DNA of 64,000 nucleotides from Butyrivibrio sp. (GCA_017446685.1 JAFSQI010000035.1:28393-92392), one strand, 5' to 3'. Positions 45,993 through 56,111 are shown, numbered from the stretch's first letter. Notes: generated from the letters alone by a model not told the origin. Program-made: numbers and translations.

Positions 45993-47576
45993 TTACTTAG
46001 ATGCCTTCCAAGCATCATACTGGCTCTGGAACTCAGCAAGTACATCCTGGTATCCGGCTTCATCAAGAGCTGCCTGATACTTTTCAATTGTCTTCTCAAC
46101 GTCTGCTGCAGGGATACCACCATTCTCAAGAGGGAATCCATAGCTCTCGAAGAGGTTAGCGCATGCTGTGTACTTATCTTCTACAGGTGTCTTGTCAAAT
46201 CTGAAGCCTGCTGCTGAAGATGTATTAGCACCACCATTGAATGCATCATAGAGCTCTGCCTTGTTAGCAGGTTCGTTTGAAAGAGGAGTAACGATTGTTG
46301 CGTTAGCTGACTCCCACATTGAGTGGTTGTACTTATCAGAAGTCTGCTCTACCTGGTGATTTGCATCATATGTGAAGTCTTCGCCTTCAATACCAAATGT
46401 GTACATATCAGCAAGTGTTGAATCTGTGTAAAGGAGACCAAGGAAGTCTACACAAGCCTTAGCCTGCTCAGGTGTTGAGTTTGCAGTTACACAGTAGCAA
46501 GAACCAAGAGCTGATGTTGAATGTGCCCATCTGCTTGTTGCAGGCTGCATAACAACATCCTGGCCATAACGAGCATTAGCTTCATCATTTACAGGGATAT
46601 CTGTCCACCATGAAATAGCCCAATCCTGTGTCTGTGTTGTTGTATCTGTTGTAACCTTTGTGAAGTCATCTTCAGAAATGTAACCCTTATCAGCCCAGTC
46701 AGCCATAAGCTTACAGAACTCAAGGTACTCAGGAGTCTGAATTGTATCAACAACTTCGTCTGTCTTTCTGTCTACAGCAAAGAAGTTTGTAGCTGAATCT
46801 GCTGTGAAGAAATCAAAGCTGTCAATGTACCATCTGTAGAACATTGCTGTCTTCTGTGTAAGGAAAGGATACTTAAGTCCATCAGCCTTTGCGTCAGCGA
46901 GCATTGGTTCAAGGTCAGCAAGCTTCTTAACACTTGTTATATCCCAGTTGTGCTGGTCAACAAGGTCTTTACGGAACATAAAGTCATATCCTTCAACGTT
47001 GTCCTTGTATACAGGAACGAAATAAATCTTTCCGTCATACTTTGCAGCTTCCCACTGACCTTCAGCCATTGAGTTGTAAAGATCTGTTCCCTGAATAATA
47101 TCTGTAAGATCATATACAGCGTTTGCAGGGTAAAGATCATTGGTTCCGATTGTGCCTTCCCATGAAGCTGTCCAAAGAAGGTTAATCTCGTTGTTTGCAA
47201 GAGCAAGGTTAGCCTTTTCTGTATATTCACCTGATCCGATATCTGTAAGATTGATCTGTACAGGAATCTTATCAGCAATGTAAGCATTGATTGCATCCTG
47301 AACCTTCTGAACCTGAGCAGAATCAGGTGATGCAAGATTGAATGTACATCTGTAAACATTGATTGTTGTTGCGTCAGATGAAGCTGTAGAATCTGTAGTT
47401 GTTGCAGTTTCTGTTGTTCCTGCATCTGTTGTAGTTGTTGCAGTCTCTGTTGTTCCTGCGTCTGTTGTAGTTGTTGTGGTTGTTGTGGTTGTTGTCTCAG
47501 CTGAGCTTCCACATCCTGCGAGCAATGATGCTGTCATTGCTGATGCCATAAGCATCGAAAATAATTTTTTCTTCAT
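45993..47576 (-). CDS. Sugar ABC transporter solute-binding lipoprotein
   Basis: 527 residues. Lipoprotein signal with lipobox LLAGC at about 18-22, followed by a Thr-rich linker: eleven consecutive Thr, then DAGTTETATTT twice. The rest is an LplA-type extracellular solute-binding protein family 1 fold (VQINLTDIGSGEYTEKANLALANNEINLLWTA, YFVPVYKDN, TPEQAKACVDFLGLLYTD). It should bind a di- or oligosaccharide, likely a cello-oligosaccharide by context. It is the last gene after regulator and two permeases, which is unusual because the binding protein is commonly first. GAGGGAGG precedes the ATG. Confidence 0.93.
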   Translation of the reverse strand: MKKKLFSMLMASAMTASLLAGCGSSAETTTTTTTTTTTDAGTTETATTTTDAGTTETATTTDSTASSDATTINVYRCTFNLASPDSAQVQKVQDAINAYIADKIPVQINLTDIGSGEYTEKANLALANNEINLLWTASWEGTIGTNDLYPANAVYDLTDIIQGTDLYNSMAEGQWEAAKYDGKIYFVPVYKDNVEGYDFMFRKDLVDQHNWDITSVKKLADLEPMLADAKADGLKYPFLTQKTAMFYRWYIDSFDFFTADSATNFFAVDRKTDEVVDTIQTPEYLEFCKLMADWADKGYISEDDFTKVTTDTTTQTQDWAISWWTDIPVNDEANARYGQDVVMQPATSRWAHSTSALGSCYCVTANSTPEQAKACVDFLGLLYTDSTLADMYTFGIEGEDFTYDANHQVEQTSDKYNHSMWESANATIVTPLSNEPANKAELYDAFNGGANTSSAAGFRFDKTPVEDKYTACANLFESYGFPLENGGIPAADVEKTIEKYQAALDEAGYQDVLAEFQSQYDAWKASK

Positions 47577-47644
47577 TTTAAACCTCCCTCAATTTGTGGA
47601 TTTTTTATATTCATGCCTCAATCGGCTGAATAGTCACTATTGTA

Positions 47645-48568
47645 TTAACCTTTTACTGAACCAACGGTAAGACCTTTGATAAAGTACTTCTGGAAGAACG
47701 GATATACCACCATGATAGGTCCGATAACTACCAAAACTGTTGCCATTGTTGCTGAGTACTGCGGAATTGTTCCTCCCATAGCTGCTCTTGCAGAAGCAGG
47801 TACATTAGAGTTATTAAGAAGGAATTCAATACTCTTCTGAATATTTATAAGAAGAAGCTGCAAAGGCTTCTTTGCATCTGTATCAATGTACAAAAGAGCA
47901 TTCTGCCAATCATTCCAATATGCTGTTGCCATCATAAAACCAACTGCTGCAAGTGATGGTTTCAAAAGCGGAAGCGTGATCTGGAAGAAGGTTCTGTACT
48001 CTCCTGCTCCGTCAATCTTGGCTGCTTCCATCAGCTCACCCGGAATGCTGTTTACAATGTATGTTCTTAAAATAATTACATTCATTGTTGATACACAAAG
48101 CGGAAGAATAAGGAGCCACAAGCTGTCTTTTAAATGATAGTAACTTGTGAAAATAATATATCCTGAAAGTGTTCCTCCGTTAAAGAGCATCGGTATAAGC
48201 AGATATATTGATAAAAATTTTGAAAGTCTAAAATCTTTTCTGCTGATAGAATATGCAAACATACTCATTAGCAAAAGACCCATAAGTGTTCCGAATACAG
48301 TAACAAATATCGTTACCATATATGATCTTGCAAGCTGCTGACCATATTTAAGCACTGTTGACATACCTGTCAGTGACCAGTCTTTAGGCCAAAATCTGAA
48401 TCCGTTCTGAACAATACTCTTTTCATCTGTAAATGCTGCTACAAATGTAAGTTCAACCGGCAAAAAAGCAAACAGTGTGCAAACCACCAATATGATTGCC
48501 AGTATAACCTGGCCGACTGTAACTTTTTCTTTTTTTGAAGCTTCTAAATCTTTATTATTCTTAGCCAT
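47645..48568 (-). CDS. Carbohydrate ABC transporter permease (LplC/MalG type)
   Basis: 307-residue inner-membrane permease with six hydrophobic helices. The EAA loop that contacts the ATPase is ELMEAAKIDGAGEYRTFFQITLPLLKP. The C-terminus PFFQKYFIKGLTVGSVKG is typical of the CUT1-LplC group. GGGGAGG precedes the ATG. It follows the LplB-type permease by 15 bp. Confidence 0.94.
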   Translation of the reverse strand: MAKNNKDLEASKKEKVTVGQVILAIILVVCTLFAFLPVELTFVAAFTDEKSIVQNGFRFWPKDWSLTGMSTVLKYGQQLARSYMVTIFVTVFGTLMGLLLMSMFAYSISRKDFRLSKFLSIYLLIPMLFNGGTLSGYIIFTSYYHLKDSLWLLILPLCVSTMNVIILRTYIVNSIPGELMEAAKIDGAGEYRTFFQITLPLLKPSLAAVGFMMATAYWNDWQNALLYIDTDAKKPLQLLLINIQKSIEFLLNNSNVPASARAAMGGTIPQYSATMATVLVVIGPIMVVYPFFQKYFIKGLTVGSVKG

Positions 48569-48583
48569 CTCTTTTCCTCCCCT

Positions 48584-49489
48584 TTAGAACAATGCATTCT
48601 CAGGTGCAATCTTGCGAACCGTTGTATTTGCAAACAGCATCAGAAGCAATCCAACAACTGACTGGAAGAAAGAAGTAGCTGCAACAAATCCGAAATTAGA
48701 ATTCTTAAAAATCGCATTAAGTACGAATGAATCAATAACCTGCGTTGTATCATAAAGAACACCGCTGTTACGTGTTACCTGGTAGAAAAGACCTGTGTCG
48801 GAATGCATTACTGAACCAACTGACAAAAGAAGCATTACCGTAATCATAGGAATAAGTGAAGGAATTGTGATGTGGAATATCTTCTGCCATGAATTTGCTC
48901 CATCGATATCAGCTGCTTCATAAAGCTCTGAATCAATTCCGGCAAGAACTGACATGTAAAGAACTGAACCATAACCTGTATCCTTCCAGATTTTTACAAT
49001 AAGGAGTATCCATGGCCACAAATTAGCTGCAGAGTAGAATCTTGTGCTTGTTCCAAGGCTGTGATTGATGATACCTGTATCGGAACTGATAAATGCATAT
49101 ACGATAAACTGAACAGCTGCATAAGAAATGAACACCGGAATGATCATGAGCGTCTGCATGGTCTTTGCCATTCTCTTAAACACAAGCTTGTCTATCATAA
49201 TTGCAAGTGTGACATTTAAGAATGTTCCTACTAATGTAAAAAGAAGGTAGTAAAGAATTGTATTTCTTGTAATTGAAATAAATGTTGCCTTTGACGCAAT
49301 AAGGAATTTGAAGTTATCAAGTCCGTTCCACGGGCTCTTCCATATTCCATCAACGTAATTAAAATTCTTGAATGCCATGACAAGACCTGCCATCGGCACA
49401 TACATGATAAAGAATAAAATAAGGAAAACCGGTAAAGCCATAATTACATGTGCTCTGTGTTTCCATGTATTTCTCATAAAATCCTTCAT
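48584..49489 (-). CDS. Carbohydrate ABC transporter permease (LplB type)
   Basis: 301 residues from the ATG at 49489 (MKDFMRNTWKHRAH), chosen because AAAGGGAGAG precedes it; the frame is open further upstream but would overlap the lacI gene. Six membrane helices, EAA loop ELYEAADIDGANSWQKIFHITIPSLIP, and the C-terminal NTTVRKIAPENALF seen in LplB-like CUT1 permeases. Pairs with the downstream LplC-type permease. Confidence 0.92.
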   Translation of the reverse strand: MKDFMRNTWKHRAHVIMALPVFLILFFIMYVPMAGLVMAFKNFNYVDGIWKSPWNGLDNFKFLIASKATFISITRNTILYYLLFTLVGTFLNVTLAIMIDKLVFKRMAKTMQTLMIIPVFISYAAVQFIVYAFISSDTGIINHSLGTSTRFYSAANLWPWILLIVKIWKDTGYGSVLYMSVLAGIDSELYEAADIDGANSWQKIFHITIPSLIPMITVMLLLSVGSVMHSDTGLFYQVTRNSGVLYDTTQVIDSFVLNAIFKNSNFGFVAATSFFQSVVGLLLMLFANTTVRKIAPENALF

Positions 49490-49520
49490 ATCATAACTCT
49501 CCCTTTTAAAAACAATTTGA

Positions 49521-50537
49521 TTACTGCCCGATCTTTGCAACCGATTCCCCTTTTTCAATAGTTCCATCCACAATTATCTGTTCGATAAGTGTACTCTTGG
49601 GATTATTGATAAGATTGATCAGCTTATTTGCCGCAATGGAACCGATTTTCTCAGTATCCTGAACCAGAGTCGTAAGTATCGGACTAATGCGTCTTGCTAT
49701 TTCTATTCCATCATATCCGACAACCGAAACGTCATCCGGTATCTTAAGTCCCCTTTGCCTAATTGCATTCATTCCGCCAAAAGCAGCGAAATCATCAGGA
49801 TACAATATGCAGGTAGGAGGCTCTGGCAAATCAAGCAATTTCTCTGTAGCCTTGAACGAAGCCTCAGTGTTGCGGTAAGGAGCCGATACAACATAATCAT
49901 CATTTACCTCTATGCCATGTTCTTCCAGCGTCTTGTAAAAAGATGACAGTCTGCTCTGAGTAACAGAGGATTCATCCCCGTGAACATATGCAATTTTCCT
50001 GTGCCCCATCTCATAAACATAATCAACAATATCCTTCATGCCTCTTATGTTATCTGAAACAACCGCAATTCTGTTGTTAAAAAGATGGTCTATAGTAACT
50101 ACAGGAATATTGCTCTTGATAAGCTCATCAACCTGCGGATCAGAAAAATCCACGCATGCAATGACAACTCCATCAAAGCCTCTGTATATGGCATGGGATA
50201 GGTACGACATGTTATTCATACTGTTCTTGGCACCGTTGATGAAAGTAATGTCAAATCCGTTATCCTCTGCCGTTCTCTTAAAACTATCAAGCACATGATT
50301 GAAATAGTCATGTGTAAGTCCACTGTTAGCAGCATCCACAAACAAAACTCCAATATTATTGGATCTGTTGGTTTTGAGTGCTTGAGCAGCAGCATTGGGT
50401 CTATAGCCCATCTGATTTGCTGTTTCTCTGATGCGTTCCTTAGTCTCGCGGCTGATGTCGCTATGATCATTTATCGCCTTTGACACCGTCGCTACTGATA
50501 CGCCACAGGCTTTTGCTATGTCTTTAAGTGACACCAT
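49521..50537 (-). CDS. LacI family regulator of the cello-oligosaccharide genes
   Basis: 338 residues with helix-turn-helix SLKDIAKACGVSVATVSKAINDHSDIS, hinge PNAAAQALKTNRSNNIGVLFVD and sugar-binding domain ending VVGYDGIEIARRISPILTTL. It stands at the head of the permease-permease-binding-protein genes (32 bp gap) and opposite cellobiose phosphorylase. Operator-like AAACGTTTTCG sequences lie on both sides of the divergent region, so it probably represses both directions until cellobiose or a related sugar is present (inference). Confidence 0.93.
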   Translation of the reverse strand: MVSLKDIAKACGVSVATVSKAINDHSDISRETKERIRETANQMGYRPNAAAQALKTNRSNNIGVLFVDAANSGLTHDYFNHVLDSFKRTAEDNGFDITFINGAKNSMNNMSYLSHAIYRGFDGVVIACVDFSDPQVDELIKSNIPVVTIDHLFNNRIAVVSDNIRGMKDIVDYVYEMGHRKIAYVHGDESSVTQSRLSSFYKTLEEHGIEVNDDYVVSAPYRNTEASFKATEKLLDLPEPPTCILYPDDFAAFGGMNAIRQRGLKIPDDVSVVGYDGIEIARRISPILTTLVQDTEKIGSIAANKLINLINNPKSTLIEQIIVDGTIEKGESVAKIGQ

Positions 50538-50958
50538 CTGAACTTCACTCCCGTCTCCCGAAAAGCTAAATCGTTTTCGTAATTTAAAGATACAACATTT
50601 TTACCCCTTAGTAAATAGTTTTTTAATATTTTTTGTGCATATTTTATATTTTTAGCACTTTCGTACAATATTATATACGTGTTTTCGTATATTTCACATA
50701 ATTCATTCACATTTTGTTCATATTGTAGGTAAACGTTTTCGATAATTCTTAAGTGTTTTAGTTTTATCTGAATTTCTTTATCTTTTTATTTGGTTTCATT
50801 GTCATATCACGGAATTTTTCTCAGTAATACTCAGCATTTAAATGTTTTATTAAATGTGATTTTTTTATAATTTTTTATATTGCAATCTATATTCATTATA
50901 GATATAATGACACTAGAATTTAACCGAAAACGTTTAAGATTTTTTTGGGAGGTTTTTA
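50538..50958. promoter_or_regulatory. Divergent regulatory region between lacI and cellobiose phosphorylase
   Basis: About 420 bp, very AT-rich, no gene. Plus-strand TTGCAA (50880-50885) and TATAAT (50903-50908), 17 bp apart, drive the phosphorylase. Operator-like sites: AACCGAAAACGTTTAAG at 50922-50938, just downstream of that promoter; GTAAACGTTTTCGAT at 50729-50743, the same core in the other orientation; tcgttttcgt at 50571-50580; and ATACG-N6-CGTAT at 50675-50690. This fits repression by the adjacent LacI-type protein, with possible looping between sites. Confidence 0.75.
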
Positions 50959-53403
50959 ATGAAATACGGACATTTTGATGACGCCGCTCTGGAATACGTC
51001 ATCACCACACCAAAGACTCCTTTACCCTGGATCAACTACCTTGGTAACAAAGAGTTCTTTTCACTAATATCCAATACCTGCGGTGGCTACTCCTTCTACA
51101 AGGATGCCAAACTGCTGAGACTTACTAGGTATCGTTACAACAATGTCCCCTACGATAATAACGGCAAATATTTCTATATCAAAGACAACACTGATGAAGC
51201 TGTCTGGAATCCCGGATGGCAGCCGGTCAAGACTGCTCTTGACTCCTATGAATGTCGTCATGGACTTGGCTACAGTGTATTTTCTTCATCCAAAAATAAT
51301 GTAAAAGCAGAAGTACTTACATTTGTTCCAATGGATGACAACTGTGAGATTTCCAAGGTAACTCTTACGAACAACAAGGAAAAGTCTGCAAATCTGTCTC
51401 TATTTTCATATGTTGAATGGTGTCTTTGGAACGCTGATGATGATATGAAGAATTTCCAGCGTAACTTAAGCATCGGCGAAGTAGAAGTAACAGATGGCGG
51501 AAGCACTATTTATCATAAAACCGAATATAGAGAAAGAAGAAATCATTATGCTGTATACAGCGTAAATTCCAAAGTCAGTGGATTCGATACTTCAAGAGAT
51601 GCATTCCTTGGCGCTTATAACGGACCGGACAACCCTGATGTTGTAGCAGCAGGCAAGGCAACAAATTCTATTGCAAGCGGATGGTCTCCTATCGCATCAC
51701 AGCAACTTGACGTAGAGCTTGCTCCGGGCGAATCAAAGACATTTATCTTTGTCCTTGCATATATAGAAAATCCTGACGACGATAAGTGGGAAGCACCCGG
51801 AATCATCAACAAGAAACCTGCGCTTTCTTTACTTGAAGAGTACAAAACAGAGTCTTCTGTTGATTCAGCGCTTGCTGAACTTAAGAATTACTGGAAAGAG
51901 CTTCTTTCTATTTACCACATTTCCTCCGAAAATGAAAAAGTTGACCGCATGGTAAATATCTGGAATCAGTATCAGTGCATGGTTACCTTTAACATGTCAC
52001 GTTCTGCTTCTTATTATGAATCGGGAATCGGCCGAGGAATGGGATTTAGAGATTCCTGTCAGGATCTTCTTGGTTTTGTACATCTTATCCCTGACAGAGC
52101 AAGACAGAGAATCATTGATATTGCATCAACACAGTTCCAGGACGGAAGTGCATACCACCAGTATCAGCCACTTACCAAAAAAGGTAATTCCGACATCGGA
52201 TCAGGCTTTAACGACGATCCTCTTTGGCTGATTGCCGGTACCAGTGCTTATATCAGAGAGACCGGTGATATTTCAATATTAAACGAAATGGTACCTTTTG
52301 ATAACGATATGAGTGTAGCCAAGACTCTCATGGGTCATTTGAAATGCTCATTTGATTTCACTGCCACTCACAAGGGCCCCCATGGTCTTCCTCTTATAGG
52401 ACGTGCAGACTGGAACGACTGCCTCAACCTCAACTGTTTCTCTGCTCACCCGGGAGAATCCTTCCAGACCTTCGGACCTTCAGAAGGACCTGTTGCAGAG
52501 TCTGTATTCATAGCCGGAATGTTTGTTAAATACGGTGAAGAATATGCACAGCTTGCTGAACTGCTCGGTGACGATGCTGAAGCTAAGAGAGCAAGAGAAG
52601 AAATCAAGAAAGTTTATGAAGCTACTATCACAGCAGGTTGGGATGGCGAATGGTTTGTTAGAGCTTATGACGCCAATAGCAACAAAGTAGGTTCAAAAGA
52701 ATGTGAAGAGGGCCAGATTTACATTGAACCTCAGGGATTCTGTGTACTTGCAGGAATCGGTATAAAAGAGGGTTATGCTCAAAAAGCTCTTAAGAGTGTT
52801 GAAGAAAGACTTGACACAAAATATGGTGTAATGATTCTTCAGCCGGCATATACAAAATATCATCTTGAACTTGGCGAAGTTAGTTCTTATCCGCCGGGAT
52901 ACAAGGAAAATGCAGGTATTTTCTGCCATAACAATCCTTGGATTTCAATTGCTGAGACTGTTCTTGGCCATGGTGACAGAGCCTTTGATGTATATAAAAA
53001 GACCTGCCCTGCTTATATAGAGGATATTAGTGACGTTCACTGCACAGAGCCATATGTATACTCACAGATGGTTGCAGGTAGAGATGCCAAATTCTTTGGT
53101 CAGGGCAAAAACAGTTGGTTGACAGGAACCGCTGCATGGACATTTGTAAATGTTTCACAGTATATTTTGGGTGTTTATCCTACTCACAAGGGTCTTCAGA
53201 TTGATCCTTGCGTACCTGCTTCTTTCGGTGATTTCAAGATTACCAGAAAATACCGCGGCGCAGTTTATAACATAAACGTAAAGCAAAACGGTGTACAGAA
53301 GGGAATCAAGTCACTTACTGTAAACGGCAAAGAGATAAGTGGAAACATCATACCTTATGAAGAAGGCGTAAAAGAATATAACGTTGAAGCTGTTATGGGC
53401 TAA
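50959..53403 (+). CDS. Cellobiose phosphorylase (GH94)
   Basis: 814-residue cytoplasmic enzyme splitting cellobiose with phosphate into glucose-1-phosphate and glucose, which saves ATP. The beginning [59 protein letters not shown] (catalytic Asp among 484 and 487), [12 protein letters not shown] and the C-terminal GLQIDPCVP-like stretch are those of true cellobiose phosphorylases, and the length agrees. GGGAGG precedes the ATG. It acts on sugars taken up by the divergent ABC transporter and released by enzymes such as the GH5 endoglucanase. Confidence 0.96.
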   Translation: MKYGHFDDAALEYVITTPKTPLPWINYLGNKEFFSLISNTCGGYSFYKDAKLLRLTRYRYNNVPYDNNGKYFYIKDNTDEAVWNPGWQPVKTALDSYECRHGLGYSVFSSSKNNVKAEVLTFVPMDDNCEISKVTLTNNKEKSANLSLFSYVEWCLWNADDDMKNFQRNLSIGEVEVTDGGSTIYHKTEYRERRNHYAVYSVNSKVSGFDTSRDAFLGAYNGPDNPDVVAAGKATNSIASGWSPIASQQLDVELAPGESKTFIFVLAYIENPDDDKWEAPGIINKKPALSLLEEYKTESSVDSALAELKNYWKELLSIYHISSENEKVDRMVNIWNQYQCMVTFNMSRSASYYESGIGRGMGFRDSCQDLLGFVHLIPDRARQRIIDIASTQFQDGSAYHQYQPLTKKGNSDIGSGFNDDPLWLIAGTSAYIRETGDISILNEMVPFDNDMSVAKTLMGHLKCSFDFTATHKGPHGLPLIGRADWNDCLNLNCFSAHPGESFQTFGPSEGPVAESVFIAGMFVKYGEEYAQLAELLGDDAEAKRAREEIKKVYEATITAGWDGEWFVRAYDANSNKVGSKECEEGQIYIEPQGFCVLAGIGIKEGYAQKALKSVEERLDTKYGVMILQPAYTKYHLELGEVSSYPPGYKENAGIFCHNNPWISIAETVLGHGDRAFDVYKKTCPAYIEDISDVHCTEPYVYSQMVAGRDAKFFGQGKNSWLTGTAAWTFVNVSQYILGVYPTHKGLQIDPCVPASFGDFKITRKYRGAVYNINVKQNGVQKGIKSLTVNGKEISGNIIPYEEGVKEYNVEAVMG

Positions 53404-53414
53404 AAAAGAAAAAG

Positions 53415-53592
53415 CTGCAGCACATTGGTAATATTCGTTACTATTCAGTCAGCAGCCAGCACTACGCTGCTGGCTGCGTAAGAAAGTGATTCAAGTGGCA
53501 ATTTTGCCCATCGCGAAGCGATTTAATTGCAAAATTGCTTAGTTACTGGTCAGGAACTGAACAGTAACTAAAATTCATCCAATGTGCTGCAG
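53415..53592. repeat. Large multi-stem palindromic element between convergent genes
   Basis: Outer stem ctgcagcacattgg (53415-53428) with ccaatgtgctgcag (53579-53592), 14 bp perfect. Inside, GTTACTATTCAGT (53437-53449) pairs with 53556-53568 at 12 of 13 positions. Two inner hairpins: gcagccagca/tgctggctgc (53452-53461, 53468-53477) and gcaattttgc/gcaaaattgc (53498-53507, 53529-53538) capped by atcgc-gaa-gcgat. A and T runs flank the outside, so it can also terminate both genes. The GTTACTATTCAG arms resemble the TTACAATTCAG elements. Confidence 0.7.
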
Positions 53593-53599
53593 TATTTTT

Positions 53600-55975
53600 T
53601 TAGCCTTGATTGAAAAGTTCTGAAAGAACATCTTCATGTTCTTTTAATACTTCAAGTACAAATTTATCCCAGTGTCTTGCATCTACTTCGGAATTGCCGA
53701 AAACATAATCCTCCTGACCATAGTCAATTACATCAAACCCGGGCATAGCTTTACTTGCACCATTTGTTCTGTATGAAAGTGCATCAGCAAGTGTAAAGGT
53801 TGCTGTTCCGTTCTCATAGCTTACCCAGCTTGAAAGATCTGTTCCCGAAGCCTCTTGTGAATCTCCGTTTTCTGTCTGTGTTTCTGCTTCAACCTTTGTA
53901 ATATCAGTTACTGCACCATCAACATATTTTGCATACATCTGATCAACATAAAGAGAAAGTGATTCGCCTAATACCTCTGAAGGAACATGGCCTCCATCCC
54001 ACTGCCACTCAATAGTTGCATCAATTCCGTTTGCAAGCGCTGCTATCTGGATATTAAGTGAGTTAAACATTGAAATATCACCTTCTGCAGCCCCACTGAC
54101 AAGTCTCATCCAGGTTAGATCTGAATCTGTATCTTCGTTGATATAATTCAGCGGATTATAAAGATCTACCTGATTATTTCCATATCGGTCACCTGCATAA
54201 ACAGCTTCTATATCTGCTTCATATGCTTCTACCATTTCTTCATAGCTACTATAATTTGCAGAGTCAGTTGAGCTTCCGGCTGCCTGCGTTGTTCCCTGAT
54301 CAGGAGTACCTACTTCAAGCTGATTTGCGGTATTTGCATCTGCTATAGAAGTCTCTGAAGAATCTGTAGATGTTTCTGCAGAAGCAGTGCCATCTGTAGG
54401 TGCTGTGCCATCTGTAGGTGCTGCGCCATCTGTAGGTGCTGCGCCATCTGTAGGTGCTGCGCCATCTGTAGGTGCCTCGCCTCCAAAGTCTCCCATTTTT
54501 CCACCTTGGCCGCCCATCATTCCGGCTCCAGGACCGCCTTCTCTGCCACTACTTGCTTTTGTATAACGGCCTTCAATAAATGCCTGAGCTTTTTCTTCAG
54601 ATGTCATAGCTGCTACTTCATCATTGCTCATTGCTGTTCCGTCTTCATTAAACCAGGTCCATCCTTCAGCATAATCAAGATTATCAAGATACCACTGAAG
54701 ATTTTCAGTAAACTCAGCGAGATAAAGATCAAGATAAGTTCCACCATAACCATTGGTATCAGCATATTTTTCTTCATCGTATTCTATGGAAAGCGCTATA
54801 GTATCTTCAGTATCACCGTCATTGTTCAGATCAAATCCTACCGAATCCTCTTCAACAGAAAGATTCTGGGCATTTATATATTCCATATATTCAGCAGAGA
54901 GATATTCAGCCATTTGGGCCTGGAAGCTTGAGCCAAAGTCATAGGTTGTATCCATATAATACTCAAAAGCAAGTGTCATATCAGACTCATACAAAGATGT
55001 AATCGGGCTGTATGCAACTACGCCCCAGGCTCCGTCAGTAACCTCTGCTTCCTCTCCATCAATTGAAACTGATGTAGTATATGTTCCATCTTCATTTTTA
55101 TAAACACCTACAGCGCCACATTCAATTTCATAATCGTAAAAATCGGAGCTGTTGCTTGTAACAGCAAACATTGTTGCATGAGCTCCACCACCTGAACCAC
55201 CGGTAGAAACCCAGTAAACTGTACTTCCCGGAAGATTTCCAAGTAAAATATTATATCTTACGAAACGGGCTGCATTTTTCTGATCTACTAAAGTACTTGG
55301 TGCATCACCTGTATAATATGTATCGCCATTTTCATCTGTAGCCTGATCCTGCTTACCTCTGTTACCACAGGCAACATTTATATAGCCATCTGCTGCATAC
55401 TCTGTAGATGCCAAAGAATTGTTTGTTGAGCTGTAACCTGCACCACCTGTATTTATAATAACCGGAGCTGTAGAAGCTGTGTAGACCTGCCCATTTGTAC
55501 TTGTAACTTCAGCTTCATAATCAATTATAAGATTTCCGTTTACAGCATCAGTATATGAATCAGAAGTAATGTCCTCAGTTCCATCGCCATCTGTATCTAT
55601 GCCCTTTACATAAGCACCGGGAACGCATACAGAAACGCCCTGTTCATCTTCAAGCTCAGGGTATGCAACCGCAGAAACAATTGACATTACCCATGCATCT
55701 GCCTCGCTGTCATAGCTCCAGGTATATTCCGTATTATTTGCAAGATTAAGAGTTTCTTCTATATATGCACGTTCCTCATCTGTAGTAGCAGGAACTGTCG
55801 TTGTATCTGTTTCTTCCACGCTCTCAGTCGTAGAAGCCTCCTGCGAGACGGCTGATGTTTCACTTTCATTCGTCGATTCGCTAACACTACTCTGAGTATT
55901 TGTACTTTCGCTACCACAAGCAGTTGCAGTAACCAGTGATCCCGCAAGCAAAATTGCAACTATTTTATTCTTCAT
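53600..55975 (-). CDS. Tannase/feruloyl esterase-like lipoprotein with a repeat-rich insert
   Basis: 791 residues. Signal peptide with a possible lipobox ending TATAC at about 20, Ser/Thr/Glu-rich linker, then an alpha/beta-hydrolase resembling subtype B tannases: GYINVACGNRGKQ, DTYYTGDAPSTLVDQKNAARFVRYN, and a nucleophile elbow in WVSTGGSGGGAHATMF (Ser near 260). Late parts include GHVPSEVLG and NSEVDARHWDKF, a possible source of the catalytic His. A disordered insert near 480-560 has a Gly/Met-rich start and five to six repeats of PTDGA or PTDGT. It would release ester-linked phenolic acids from plant polymers at the cell surface. The substrate is inference. Next to a two-component system. 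Confidence 0.75.
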   Translation of the reverse strand: MKNKIVAILLAGSLVTATACGSESTNTQSSVSESTNESETSAVSQEASTTESVEETDTTTVPATTDEERAYIEETLNLANNTEYTWSYDSEADAWVMSIVSAVAYPELEDEQGVSVCVPGAYVKGIDTDGDGTEDITSDSYTDAVNGNLIIDYEAEVTSTNGQVYTASTAPVIINTGGAGYSSTNNSLASTEYAADGYINVACGNRGKQDQATDENGDTYYTGDAPSTLVDQKNAARFVRYNILLGNLPGSTVYWVSTGGSGGGAHATMFAVTSNSSDFYDYEIECGAVGVYKNEDGTYTTSVSIDGEEAEVTDGAWGVVAYSPITSLYESDMTLAFEYYMDTTYDFGSSFQAQMAEYLSAEYMEYINAQNLSVEEDSVGFDLNNDGDTEDTIALSIEYDEEKYADTNGYGGTYLDLYLAEFTENLQWYLDNLDYAEGWTWFNEDGTAMSNDEVAAMTSEEKAQAFIEGRYTKASSGREGGPGAGMMGGQGGKMGDFGGEAPTDGAAPTDGAAPTDGAAPTDGTAPTDGTASAETSTDSSETSIADANTANQLEVGTPDQGTTQAAGSSTDSANYSSYEEMVEAYEADIEAVYAGDRYGNNQVDLYNPLNYINEDTDSDLTWMRLVSGAAEGDISMFNSLNIQIAALANGIDATIEWQWDGGHVPSEVLGESLSLYVDQMYAKYVDGAVTDITKVEAETQTENGDSQEASGTDLSSWVSYENGTATFTLADALSYRTNGASKAMPGFDVIDYGQEDYVFGNSEVDARHWDKFVLEVLKEHEDVLSELFNQG

Positions 55976-56038
55976 TGTCGTATCCTTTCTTTCATGTCAC
56001 CGTGCAAACGATAACCGCACTTTCATTTTTGTGTGTAT

Positions 56039-56111
56039 TCGGGCAAGCATCCTTTTTCGTTAAGTGCATTAGTTTTTTACTAATGCCGTCTAATAGAGAT
56101 GTACTGCCCGA
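56039..56111 (-). promoter_or_regulatory. Structured leader element upstream of the esterase gene
   Basis: tcgggca (56039-56045) and tgcccga (56105-56111) form an outer stem enclosing a perfect hairpin gcattagt/actaatgc (56066-56073, 56079-56086). It would be transcribed in the roughly 180-base leader of the esterase mRNA. I do not recognise it as a known riboswitch. Confidence 0.5.

Noticed and set aside
47359-47670. Plus-strand Val-rich open frame
   Set aside because: Antisense of the Thr-rich linker of the solute-binding lipoprotein; repeated ACN codons read as GTN on the other strand.
50516-50710. 64-codon minus-strand frame upstream of the second lacI gene
   Set aside because: It overlaps the lacI start and the operator region, has no ribosome binding site and an AT-driven composition.
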